Positions 12,271 to 21,773 of a DNA stretch of 64,000 bases are shown in pieces. This DNA comes from Linnemannia schmuckeri. Its lineage: Eukaryota > Mortierellomycota > Mortierellomycetes > Mortierellales > Mortierellaceae. Every line of letters starts with the position of its first letter. The first letter of the stretch is position 1. Made by a program: the position numbers and the translations under genes. The notes under the pieces are model-generated. The model did no database searches and was not told where the DNA came from. It saw only the letters and a program-made list of their open reading frames with translations. The stretch is from assembly GCA_029449235.1 (NCBI GenBank), contig JANATG010000002.1, positions 3,162,001 to 3,226,000 on the forward strand, read 5' to 3'.

Positions 12271-14077
12271 GAACTAGACGGTGGGTAACTGCATGCTTAG
12301 TGTCATGTACACGTTTATGTTTGGCTGTGAGATGCTGCAGTGACTGAGCGAGTGTGAACATGCCATGTTTTATGCTGAGTGACAACATGTTCGACTGTCA
12401 AACAAACAAACAACCACGCACGCAACAAAACAAACAAACAAACAAACAGCAGCAGGAAAAAAAAAGTTCAACGATTTATGCAAGCTGAGAAAAGGAACAG
12501 TGAGACACTGCATTCGGCGAAATAGTAAGAAGCAAAAAGAGCCTGGGGGAAGTAGATGGGAGAGGTATGTGAGCAGGGGGGAAGGGAAGGAGAGGGAGGA
12601 GTGAGGCGCCGATTTTACTTGCATTGCAGAGTGTTTAGAATCGATGGTATGTTCCAATTTGTGTGTTACCATGAAAAATCGCCGACATACATGACGGATG
12701 GATGCATGTGAAGAGAGCTCATTAGGCCAAGAGCAAAAAAGCGAGGGAGAGGACGGCGAAAAGGGAGGGAGTAAGGGGAGGGAACAGGGGATGGTGGGTG
12801 GAATGAGAGCGATCGATGTTCTCTTTTTGGTCTATTCGACTCATCTTAGTTTCGTCAAACGGCTGTACAGTGCAGTACTCTATTGTAAGTACGCAAAAGA
12901 TTTTCTTTTCTTTTTTTTTTCTCTTGAAAAACGTCTTTTCGCGCTCAAATATTTTACTTTTGCTCTCTCGTTTTTGCTCGAAGGAACTGAGATGTGGTCA
13001 GTGAGTGGTCAGTGGTTTACAAAAAGAGCAAAGTGTATTTTTTTATGGTTTGGGAGGTTCGGGGGGTTTTTTTGGCGGGGTTTTTTTAGTTAGTGGTTTG
13101 GCCGGCAGGTGGGGATAGGGGGGGAGTGGGAGGAATGCGAGTTCTATAGAAACATATAGCTATCGCGTCCAGCCGTTTTCTTTAGTATTTTTGGCGTAGG
13201 ATGACATAAAAGCTTTCGAGTGTTGTGTAGCCGTAGTTAGTTGTAACGTGGCAAGGGTGAAACTCGACGCACCCGTTTCCCAATTAGGTTTTCTTTTGTT
13301 TCGTATCATTGGCAGAAAACCCTCCTACTCCCCTGAAGGAAGGACCGACGATGTCTCCACTTTTTTTTTGTTCTCCAAGCATCCTTTGTTCGCCTCCTCC
13401 GTATTTTTACGGGCGTTAGTTAAGATGTCCAACCTCAGTAAGGTTATATGCACGCACACATAGAACGAGAAAGACAGGAGGGAAAGATAACGAAAAAACG
13501 AAAGGAGAAAAGGAGACAAAAGAGAGAAAGGGGCTCGCTATATTCTTATTCAGACAACTTTCATAAGAAGTCAGAATAACAAACAAACGGAAAGAAAAAA
13601 AAAGGTCAACACCGTTTTTAGTTACATAAGCGCCTCTTTTCATTATCTTCTCACTTCTAACCTGAACGAATTCCAACACACGACAAAGAGAAAAGAGAAG
13701 AGACGGTCAATAGTTTGACACCTTTTCATCCCTCGCGTCTTAGCCCTGTCGACGTCCTATATGCATATTTCCTTTACCCCTTCCCCTTTTCCCATCTACC
13801 AACTACCCTCTGAGGCATTGTTTACCAGATACTAACGGCACACAACAAGGGACAAAACAGACTAGCAGACAAATGGACAGATAAACAGGCAGAGAGACGG
13901 ATGGACGGGCAGACAGGACAGACGGAAAGGTCCTAAGCTAAGATTCCCCTCTTCCCTCCCACGCTTCGAGGTTTCGCAGTGTCGAGCTTGTGTAAGCTGT
14001 CTTCCTGTTCTTCTTTCTTACATAGGTCAAGCCCTTCTGAACGTGGCTCGTCAACGGACGGGGGAGCTTTAAGGAAC

Positions 14078-14092
14078 GGGGGGGGGGGGGGG
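14078..14092. repeat. G15 homopolymer
   Basis: Fifteen consecutive G on the plus strand, an uncommon homopolymer in this otherwise A/T-run-rich region. It may be length-variable or a sequencing trouble spot. Confidence 0.85.
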
Positions 14093-14336
14093 TTCAGAAA
14101 TGCGGGAGAGGGTGGGACCAATGAATTTGTAAAAACGTGGGTTAAAGCCATGCTTCGTTGTTTACACCATATCCAAGGCAGGCAATGGTGGTAATTGCGC
14201 CATGTTTTTATCCATGCTTTGGCAGTTACGCCACAAGGCAAAAAGGCGATGTTACACGGACATGCAGCATGCATTGAGTTTGAGAAAAAGAAAAGGAAAA
14301 AAAGATTGGTAGTAGCAACAATCAGATAGTTACCTG

Positions 14337-14373
14337 CACGTGAGTAGCCCTTCACGTGATGATTCTCCACGTG
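14337..14373. promoter_or_regulatory. Three CACGTG E-box motifs in 37 bp
   Basis: CACGTG palindromes occur at 14337-14342, 14353-14358 and 14368-14373; the last two are part of a 15-bp-spaced direct repeat of CACGTGATG. The motif matches bHLH sites (Cbf1/Pho4 type) known in fungi. It sits just left of the LTR-like sequence and mobile element, so it may simply belong to the insertion neighbourhood. Confidence 0.3.
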
Positions 14374-14441
14374 ATGTCATGGTGTCAGGATTCCCGGCTT
14401 CCCCTTAAGCAGGTCCTCCTGTAGCCTATCGTGGCGCCTAC

Positions 14442-14450
14442 CCCTAAGCC
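14442..14450. repeat. Left 9-bp target-site duplication
   Basis: CCCTAAGCC directly precedes the left inverted repeat and is repeated directly after the right one. A perfect 9-bp duplication supports insertion by a DDE-type transposase (inference from known transposition mechanisms). Confidence 0.9.
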
Positions 14451-14677
14451 TAGTCTCGACCCAGTCCTTCAAGATTTCGAGACTGCGAATTTCATTCCCA
14501 AAGAGTATCTTCATCATAGAAGGTCTGGAAGAAATGAAGGTGTGTGTCAAGGGGTAGTCCCCTCTCAATTTTGTGCCCCAAACCTTCCTTTTTGGGACGA
14601 AACTCATAAGTCACGTGGCATACCATTGGATGCTGACATGTGCTGCATCAGCATTGTGGTCATCATCTTCCTTTGCA
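14451..14677 (+). repeat. Left terminal inverted repeat (227 bp)
   Basis: Matches the reverse complement of 20410-20636 at 226 of 227 positions with no gaps; the only mismatch is at 14673. It begins TAGTCTCGACCCAG. Internal short palindromes include AGTCTCGA/TCGAGACT (14452-14459 with 14477-14484), AGGGG/CCCCT (14550-14563) and ATGCTGA/TCAGCAT (14630-14636 with 14648-14654). A CACGTG word occurs near 14612. The inner edge is 55 bp before the preferred helicase start, so it probably contains the helicase promoter. Confidence 0.95.
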
Positions 14678-14732
14678 CCAAACCACTGTCAGCTCACGTC
14701 TTCGGTTCTTTTGCACAGCGCTCGTTGTTGTC

Positions 14733-16340
14733 ATGGCAATTTTGTCTCTCCCCATTGATTGTCGGAAGCGATGTGAGGACGTCTTCGAGGTCTTCGTCAA
14801 AGAGATGCAGCTCATGGTCGTCAGGCATATCGGTCGGGGTGAGGATTGTATACTTATTGCGGGATGTGGTTGGGGCAAGTCGCTCGTTTATTTCCTTCTA
14901 CTGGCTCTATGGGAAGACCGAACTATTGTTGTTATATCCCCGTTATTGGCACTGATGCGTGAGCAGCAAGAAAAACTCCAGGTCTACGGCTTCAAGTCCA
15001 TCTGTCTTGATAGCTCGCAAAGAATCGATGCCGGACTACTACGTCGGTTGGATAGAGGCGAGTTCCGTGCTGTTTTTATGACGCCGGAGAGCATCCTGAG
15101 TGTCGGCAAAAGCGGCGGTCGAGGGAAAACTCCTATGGACAGTCTCTGGGGCATGCCTGGATGGCGAGAGAGACTACAGGCGATCGTTATTGATGAGACC
15201 CATTGTGTTAGCTCATGGGGCAAGGACTTCCGTAAGGCCTATGCTCGTCTCGGAGAGCTCCGTGGAATAGCCCCAGCCCATGTCGCGTTTGTAGCTATGT
15301 CCGCTACTCTCCCTGTTCCGATTCTGCGTGAGATCAAACAGAGCATTAGGTTCTGCAACAACGTCCCAGTTTACAACGTCGGCAACAACCGTCCAAATGT
15401 CAGGCTTGAGGTTCGATTCCTACCACACCAGAACATATTCCAGGCGTTCGATTTTCTCTTGGATGACATCCAAAAAACCATCATTTATTTCGACAGCCGA
15501 AATGATGTACAGGACGTGCGGGATTACCTGCGGAGCCTGAGGGGCACAGTCGCTAACGACCAGCGGGACATCATCAAATCCTTTCATTCGCTTTATACCG
15601 ACGAGTACAAGTCTACCACTCTAAAGCACTTCCGAGAAGGCAGGATCAAAATCTTGCTATCAACTGAGGCTGCAGGAATGGGATGCGATATTGACGATGT
15701 TGTCCGTGTCATCCAGTTCAAAGAACCGTCTACTATATCATGTCTTGTTCAGCGCTTTGGCCGAGCTGCGCGTGATGTGACCATGCAAGGTCATGCGATT
15801 CTCCTGACGAGTCACAGGAATAAAGCTAAAGGCAGGATCGACAAAGCCAACTGCGGGAACACCAACATGACAACAACATCAACTCCCACAGGCGACCCGG
15901 ATATCAAAAAGTTTATTGAGACTACAACTTGTCGACGGCAGATCCTCAACAATGTTTTTGGCAATATACAAACAAGGCATAAAAATTGCTGCGACCTATG
16001 CTCCCCAGCTCCACCTCCTCTTATCTTACAGAATCATACACCGCCAACACCTAGGATTGCAGCCCCAACACCCGCGCATTTAGCCCTTGCCAGAAGGCTG
16101 ATATTGTCTTGGAGGAGTGTTGTGTACAGGAGGTACTACATGAATCGGGACCTTCAAATGATGGAAGCTGCTCTTATGGACGACAATACTGTTGCCAAGC
16201 TTGCTAAGAAATGCAAGCATGTTACAGGACGAGAGTCCCTTCGATCGATCATCAAATGGCGACTCCACAACAAGCACGACAGTCTACTAGCTAAGCTTCT
16301 GATCAAGCTCAACGAAGACCAACGGATGTCATCCTCGTAA
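14733..16340 (+). CDS. RecQ-family ATP-dependent DNA helicase of the mobile element
   Basis: Predicted 3'-5' superfamily 2 helicase, 535 residues from this start. The frame is open from ATG 14640, which lies inside the inverted repeat; I prefer 14733 because a pyrimidine-rich tract and CAG acceptor-like site precede it. Counting from 14640: Walker A GCGWGKS (75-81), motif Ia VISPLLALMREQ (98-109), motif II DETHCVSSWG (185-194), motif III SAT (221-223), motif V around STEAAGMGCDID (341-352), motif VI QRFGRAARD (371-379), and a RecQ-type zinc-binding segment beginning TTCRRQ (429) with Cys at 431, 450, 451 and 454. Motif II reads DETH rather than the usual DEAH. An HRDC domain is not evident. 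Its place inside the TIRs suggests a role in transposition or replication of the element (inference). Confidence 0.9.
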   Translation: MAILSLPIDCRKRCEDVFEVFVKEMQLMVVRHIGRGEDCILIAGCGWGKSLVYFLLLALWEDRTIVVISPLLALMREQQEKLQVYGFKSICLDSSQRIDAGLLRRLDRGEFRAVFMTPESILSVGKSGGRGKTPMDSLWGMPGWRERLQAIVIDETHCVSSWGKDFRKAYARLGELRGIAPAHVAFVAMSATLPVPILREIKQSIRFCNNVPVYNVGNNRPNVRLEVRFLPHQNIFQAFDFLLDDIQKTIIYFDSRNDVQDVRDYLRSLRGTVANDQRDIIKSFHSLYTDEYKSTTLKHFREGRIKILLSTEAAGMGCDIDDVVRVIQFKEPSTISCLVQRFGRAARDVTMQGHAILLTSHRNKAKGRIDKANCGNTNMTTTSTPTGDPDIKKFIETTTCRRQILNNVFGNIQTRHKNCCDLCSPAPPPLILQNHTPPTPRIAAPTPAHLALARRLILSWRSVVYRRYYMNRDLQMMEAALMDDNTVAKLAKKCKHVTGRESLRSIIKWRLHNKHDSLLAKLLIKLNEDQRMSSS

Positions 16341-16404
16341 AAGCATTGGAAACCATAGAAAGAAGAGGGAAAAATAAAAACAAAAAAAATGCATTTCTAT
16401 TTAT

Positions 16405-19400
16405 TTATTCCTCAAAGTTACGAAAATGTTTGCAATGTTTATGGTCGATGAAGGGGTCTTTTGGGTCTTCGCAGCTGCAAGTACTAGCTCCATCGTCGTC
16501 CTCGTCTTCGTCGACCTCGGCAATGTAGTCACGGGTTGCTCGAACGAGAATTTCTTCTATGGCTTCCTCATCGCTTGCATCGGAATTGATGTCGACTTTT
16601 CTCATCTCTCGAGCAATATCCACCATATCATCGGCATTCTCCTGTGTAATCTCCAACTCTTCATCTGAGCTAACCTCGTTATCCCCACCTTCTCCACTAA
16701 AATCCGTATCGTGATCTGTCTCGCTCTCAGTGAACCCGCCCAGCTCCTCGTTGTCATCCTGCTCCCCGTCCACCTTCTGTTCAAATCTAGTTTTGATATC
16801 CCCCAAGATGGAGCTGTCATCGTACTCACTGCTCGAGCCTTGGTCTTGATCATTGCGATGGAATCTCCCAATGCTTCGATGAAATGATTCCAAGTCTCCT
16901 TTGATCATATTTTTCTGCCCAAGGAAGTACAAGTCCTTCGCAGGTGTTATCATGTGATCCTTCGCTGGTCGAGTGTTGATTCCAAGAACGCCTCGTTCCT
17001 CCAAAGACTGAACCACCCGACCAACATCCTTAGCCGCAGACACTGTCGAGTGGAAACCGCTATTATGTGACACGCCAAACGCCTTTGTCACATTAGCTTT
17101 GATGACTCCATATGTACGACAATTCACCGACGAATCCTGGCTCATGTTCGCAAAAGTTCTGTTGCTTCCCTTGGCCGCATATCGAACCTTGGTGTATAGA
17201 TTGTTGTGCTCCTGGTAAAGATCTGAAGGAATCCAACCGCCAGCTTTTCCTGTAGTGTTGACAAGCCATGATGAGAATATAGCATCCGTTCGCAGCTCAG
17301 TCCAGGTATGGCGAATATCGAAGGCAAGTCGCAAAAGCAGGTTCGCATAGTTCTTTGTTCCACCAGCTTGAAACATGACGGTGATTGGCACCAAGACTGC
17401 CTCAATGCGCCCAACATCACCTTGCTTGATAGCATCGCCCAGCTCGATGTAAACCAGCATATCTCGGATAAACAACGCCGCATTCGTATTCGCATTACCG
17501 TAAGCTTTCCTGTTCGCTTCTGGGCGGACAAGGTATCGGGCTCGTATAACCTCGGCAGCTGTGGAGACTTGGTTGAGCATCGTGGTCGTATCCTGGCTTG
17601 CCCCCAACGCGTCGAGAGTCTTTGACGAATCGATTTTAAGCTCCTCCTTCCATAACCGTAAAACCATGCCATCGAAAACGTTTCTCAAAAGTTCATCGGC
17701 AGCATGAAAACTTGACGAGCCCTCAGAAATACGCTTCCTTTTCAGCCTGGCAACATAGAACGACAACGATCCTGGCTTGTCGGATTCTCCGAAATAGGTC
17801 TTTACAATCAAACTGCAGAGGTTCATCTGCAAATGAAATAGCTGCAACGCGGGAAGAGCCCACTCCATCCGATCGAACGCTGTGACATCATCGTCCACAC
17901 ACCTCTTGACGGCCCCAACCCTTGACACCGACAATTGATCTCCTCCAACAATGATTCTCTTTCCGTTATCGAAATAGGTTGCGGGCAAGACAAGTGTGCA
18001 TGCGATAATGAACTTGAGGATTTCAAGGTTGCCCTCCACGCTTGACTGGTCGATCTCCATCGCAGGGATAGGATATGTTACGGATTGCTCGAGTGGAAGA
18101 GACCGGATTTCCCGAATAGGAGGCATAGATATACGCTTGTATGTGTTGTGGTGTCTTTGGAGTGCATCGACGAGGTAAAATCGAGAAGCGACCGCGGCAT
18201 CCTTCACAGCTTGGTCATCAGGCAAGAAGTCGTCCAACGTCAGTGTTGCTTGTGGATTATAGGGCTTGTCCGCAGCTCCGAGGTCTTTGCCAGGCACAAT
18301 GGTTGCAGTAGCACCATTTATTTGAGTATCGGCATTGTCGACTCGCTGATCAGTGACAGTCATAAACAAATTGATGTTGTCGTAGATAATATACCAGCTG
18401 TTCTTCAGTACGGCTTCCCGGACAATTCCGATAGCATCCTCTGTCAAAGCACCGATGGCAGCCAGCGTTGAGTCGTATGAGACGCAGATATGAGCCTTGG
18501 CAAGAGTGTTAATGACATCCTTGGAACAGCCGGAAGCATGGAAGAAGATTCCCATAACCCTTTGGAAGTAGTTGAGTCTTTGACTTTGACAGTGCATAAT
18601 CATGCTGGCGAGGGTTCCGACAATTGCTGTCCTTGATTCGATATCGTGCACAGGGTCCAGGCTCTTGATACTCAAGGGAGCAGTCTGAAAATTCGTCAGT
18701 CGGCGCAAGGTGTGGTGAAATATTGGCGCCTTGGACTCAAGTCGTTCGTGGATACCGTCAAACGAAAACGATTTAGCTTCCTCCTGCGTCATAGTCACCG
18801 CTGGCCTTCGAAAAAAAGACTTTGTCGAACTTCTTTTCAGGTCCTTGACAAGCTGCCTGTTTATTCGGACGTGAGTTGGCCTTTCGCTGACGACACTTTT
18901 GGCCTGGGGTGTGAGCCCTGATTTGTCGGGTGCAGGTCCTGGCCCTTGCACTCGTGCTCCGGAAGCGGATCCCGACTCGTTGACTGAGAATTCCGATGCA
19001 AATTTTATCCACTGGTCTGAGCTTCCTGGTAAAAGACTGGCAGAAGTGGCTGTTGCCATTTGACTCGGAGCTTCTGATTCTCGAGAAGCGATGCCTGATC
19101 CCTGACTGACACGTTCAACTCCAATTTCCTCATCAACAATTCCCGGTCCAGCCTCCAGCTCAATTTCCTCAGACATAACTTCTACTCCCGAGTTGGCGGA
19201 TTCTGATCCTTTGGCAACAGCCCCATAGAATGTTCGCTCTTCGGCGCTGAGTGTGAGCCCTAAATCCTCGGCAACGATCTCTAGATCGTCAAAACGCTTG
19301 CGCTTCTGCTGGAGTGTCGCCGTACCTACATCTTCATCCGGCTCCGGAACATCTTCTTTCAGAGCCAAGAATCCTCTAAATTCCTTCTGCATTCGGTCGG

Positions 19401-20299
19401 TAGCATAGTTGGCGGCGGCGCGGGCCAAATGCCCATCCCAGGTGCTCTTGTGACGACAGTACAGCTGCCACTTCCCTAGTAGTTCAGCAGCGATGCCCTT
19501 GCCGAAAAACATTGTCACTTGATGTATGATGTATGGATGCTCACTCTCAAGAAGATCATATAAGAACGACCGCAAGGACATCTTCTTTAACTTGAAGACA
19601 ACAAAGATGAGGACCAAACTGTCGTCAAAGTCACGAATCGCGTCCTCAAAGGATGGGAGCGGTACTTCCAAGGGCGGTTCAACCTGGTCAGGCCTAACTT
19701 GGGCAGGTTCACCCTGAGCAGAACTATCTGGAGCAAGCCCATCATGGGCAGGTTCATCCTGAGCAGAGTCATCTAAAGCAACCCTGTCATGGGCAGGTTC
19801 ACCGTGAGATCCGAGTTGTGGGACATGGCTTTGGACTTGAGAGTGCCCATTGGTGATGTCGTTAAAACCACAGTCCGGTCCAGCTTGAACCTGGGGCAGC
19901 GATTCGCCACTACAACCTTGAGGCATGGTTTGAGACATTAACGAATGCAAGGTAGGACACGAACCAAGACCAGATATATCAATAGTAGCTTCTCCAGGGC
20001 GTAAATGGAGGGGCTGGCGCGGTCGACCTTGAGCTTTGAGGTATGTTCTTTGATTCGGATTTGGGAATTGCATTTGCAAGGCTCTTCCGCTGCCTTGGAA
20101 AACGCGCTGATGGTCCAGGCCATTTTTAGCTCTACTTGATCGAGGTTTTTTTGCCGGAGGCGCGCCAGATTCTTGATCTTGAAGTAACGCATCAGGACAT
20201 AAAGCATGAAATACATGGTAAGCGAGGCAGTAAAAGCATAATGAAACAGTATAGAAAATATGTGTTCTCCCTTAACTTACGGGTCTTTCTTCTGCTCAT
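16405..20299 (-). CDS. DUF6589-type protein, putative transposase of the mobile element
   Basis: 1263 residues from exons 20299-20281 and 20177-16405, joined by a 103-nt GTAAGT..AAG intron that extends the frame to an ATG followed by the basic stretch AKKPRSSRAK, a possible nuclear localisation signal. The central domain has the pattern I associate with fungal DUF6589 proteins: YDNIN (about 605-609), GGDQLS (about 751-756), FHLQMN (about 787-792) and GGTKNYANLL further on. Asp of YDN, Asp of GDQ and Glu of QEHNN (about 996) could form a DDE-like catalytic triad, but this is inference. The N-terminal third contains short degenerate repeats around GEPAHD and SAQ words. The C-terminus is strongly acidic and ends with a Cys/His cluster (CSCEDPKDPFIDHKHCKH). 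It starts 111 bp inside the right inverted repeat and converges on the helicase gene. Confidence 0.75.
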
Positions 20300-20409
20300 T
20301 ATTGATTCAGCTGGCAAAGCGGAAGAGTGGGAGTACCAGAGATGGAAAGTATACGGTAACTAAAGTACGTATGAGCGTGAGAGAAGTAAAAGCAAGAGGT
20401 TTATTGTAA

Positions 20410-20636
20410 TGCAGAGGAAGATGATGACCACAATGCTGATGCAGCACATGTCAGCATCCAATGGTATGCCACGTGACTTATGAGTTTCGTCCCAAAAAGG
20501 AAGGTTTGGGGCACAAAATTGAGAGGGGACTACCCCTTGACACACACCTTCATTTCTTCCAGACCTTCTATGATGAAGATACTCTTTGGGAATGAAATTC
20601 GCAGTCTCGAAATCTTGAAGGACTGGGTCGAGACTA
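20410..20636 (-). repeat. Right terminal inverted repeat (227 bp)
   Basis: Reverse complement of the left repeat with a single difference (20414). It ends GAGACTA at the element boundary. The inner edge is 110 bp before the start codon of the DUF6589 gene, so it probably carries that gene's promoter, the same sequence that faces the helicase at the other end. Confidence 0.95.
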
Positions 20637-20645
20637 CCCTAAGCC
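20637..20645. repeat. Right 9-bp target-site duplication
   Basis: CCCTAAGCC, identical to the nine bases preceding the left inverted repeat. Confidence 0.9.
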
Positions 20646-21408
20646 ACCATCGCGACCCTAGGATTCAATCTCATATACTGACGGAATCTCGTCTAGTAGC
20701 CTAAGCTCTCAAGGTACCTACGCCCCATCGGTCGGTCTCAGCCCCTTCCCTGAGTAGCTCTCGACCCGGTTGCCTTTCCGCCGCGGTCACTGACTCGAGT
20801 CCCCAGGTCCGGGTCCCCTCACCAGTATAAATAGTCCTCCTAGCTAAATAGTTATATTCAGTTCCTTCCCAGTCCTCACTCCTAAATATATATATCATTT
20901 TTCCCATATACTTTCTCTCTCTATTCTTGATGCCCATCTTCCGCTGGACATTTATCTATCTAGCCCTCCTCTACTCACTCTACCTCCTGGAGCTCTCTAT
21001 CCTAGGGCTTCCTCCTTCTTCCCCTCTATCTTCTTCTGGTTGTACCCTTGATCGCTCGTGCTGCATTTTTCCCAATGACAGTCACCCGATTCGCCCTCCA
21101 ACCGAACAATGGCTCAACCTTTGTCTGGCACGGAAGACAACCCGCGTGGTTATCGACCAGTGATTGTTTATTTTAAGCAGCAACAGAAATATCCCTCCCT
21201 TCCTGCTTTTCCACTGTGCCAAGTTGGCTCCAATTACTTACCTGTTGTTGCCTGCCCTACTTGCCTGAAAGCTTGCCTGTGTGCCATACCAAACGGGAAC
21301 ATATAAAGAAGAATAAACACGGCGGAAAGTAACCTTATTTCTACGTACACATTCGAATTTCCTTGTACGGTTTCATTGGTGCAAAAATTGTTGACAAAAA
21401 ATCACAAA
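20646..21408. other. LTR-like remnant and upstream region of the IPT-ankyrin gene
   Basis: The first about 435 bp are the right part of the LTR-like sequence, with a TATAAATAG box near 20834 and CT-rich DNA after it. A frame from ATG 21109 is open for 65 codons without a recognisable domain and may be a retroelement remnant. The remainder is presumed promoter of the downstream gene. Confidence 0.4.
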
Positions 21409-21761
21409 ATGAGCTCCAACTGCGTCGGTGAGTTTGTCTTCCTGTCTTACTTGTATGTTATTGTGTGTGTCGCTGTCTGTCCGAATGGGCTTTGACTAAG
21501 GGGAGATCGGGTATGAAAACAGGGCCTCACTCCTTTTACTCGTCTCTCTTTCTCTTTCTTCCTTTCTCACCTTCACCACTCCCTCTCCCTCTTTACCTCT
21601 CTCACGCACCAGCTGAATGCATATCTGACAGGATACACACTCTCTCACTTTCATACTCTCTCTCACACACACTCCCTCAACCAGTCAACTTGGACAACTT
21701 CTTTCTCTCGCTCTTTAACACAACGACACCTTTAAAGGAATAACCCCTATCTTTATCTCAG
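21409..21761 (+). promoter_or_regulatory. 5' leader with short upstream start and likely 5'-UTR intron
   Basis: ATG 21409 is followed six codons later by a strong donor (GTGAGT at 21428), and a pyrimidine-rich acceptor TCTCAG ends at 21761, 12 bases before the main start. Splicing would put this upstream ATG out of frame with the main coding sequence, making it an upstream ORF overlapping the true start. Whether it is transcribed is unknown. Confidence 0.35.
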
Positions 21762-21773
21762 CCAACTACAAGC

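Larger units (their letters stand above)
4099..14441. other. Gene-poor, purine/pyrimidine-asymmetric intergenic region
   Basis: No credible gene was found in about 10 kb. Open frames here are Ser/Leu/Phe-rich or Arg/Glu/Lys-rich translations of GA/CT tracts with no recognisable domain. About 4.6-7.5 kb and 10.5-12.0 kb are GA-rich on the plus strand; about 8.3-9.1 kb and 9.65-9.8 kb are CT-rich. Microsatellites include AC/AT repeats (about 10204-10262), AAAC-type repeats (about 12402-12447) and degenerate GACAGA repeats (about 13855-13925). The 5' UTR and promoter of the minus-strand zinc-finger gene must lie in its left part. No tRNA or rRNA was recognised. Confidence 0.6.
14451..20636. mobile_element. 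6186-bp TIR transposon with RecQ-like helicase and DUF6589 protein
   Basis: The unit is bounded by 227-bp terminal inverted repeats that differ at one position and by a 9-bp direct duplication CCCTAAGCC, so both ends are defined to the base. Inside are two intact convergent genes whose stops are 64 bp apart: a RecQ-family helicase rightward from the left repeat and a DUF6589-type protein leftward from the right repeat. Near-identical ends and open genes indicate recent movement. I see no canonical Tc1/mariner, hAT, MULE or piggyBac transposase. Superfamily is unknown to me; the DUF6589 protein is the transposase candidate. The element interrupts an LTR-like sequence. Confidence 0.9.
14383..21080. 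mobile_element. Candidate LTR-like sequence, interrupted by the TIR element
   Basis: Removing the TIR element and one target duplication leaves about 500 bp that begins TGTCAGGATT and ends AATGACA, giving TGTCA/TGACA inverted termini. Its right part has a TATA-like box (TATAAATAG, about 20834) followed by a CT-rich stretch, the layout of a Ty3/Ty1-type LTR. Flanking 5-mers (CATGG and GTCAC) do not match, so this is not a clean solo LTR. It could be one LTR of a decayed element, or a coincidence. Downstream, an open frame from about 21109 may be a Gag remnant but has no recognisable motif. Confidence 0.35.

Noticed and set aside
13855..13925. GACAGA-type repeats as a CRISPR-like array
   Set aside because: Units are 4-8 bp, degenerate and without spacers; simple minisatellite in a eukaryotic genome.
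14640..14732. Upstream ATG extending the helicase by 31 codons
   Set aside because: Lies partly in the inverted repeat and precedes an acceptor-like site; not excluded, but less likely than 14733 as the start.
15405..15420. GGTTCGATTCC, a perfect tRNA B-box
   Set aside because: Lies within the helicase coding sequence and no A-box or cloverleaf surrounds it.
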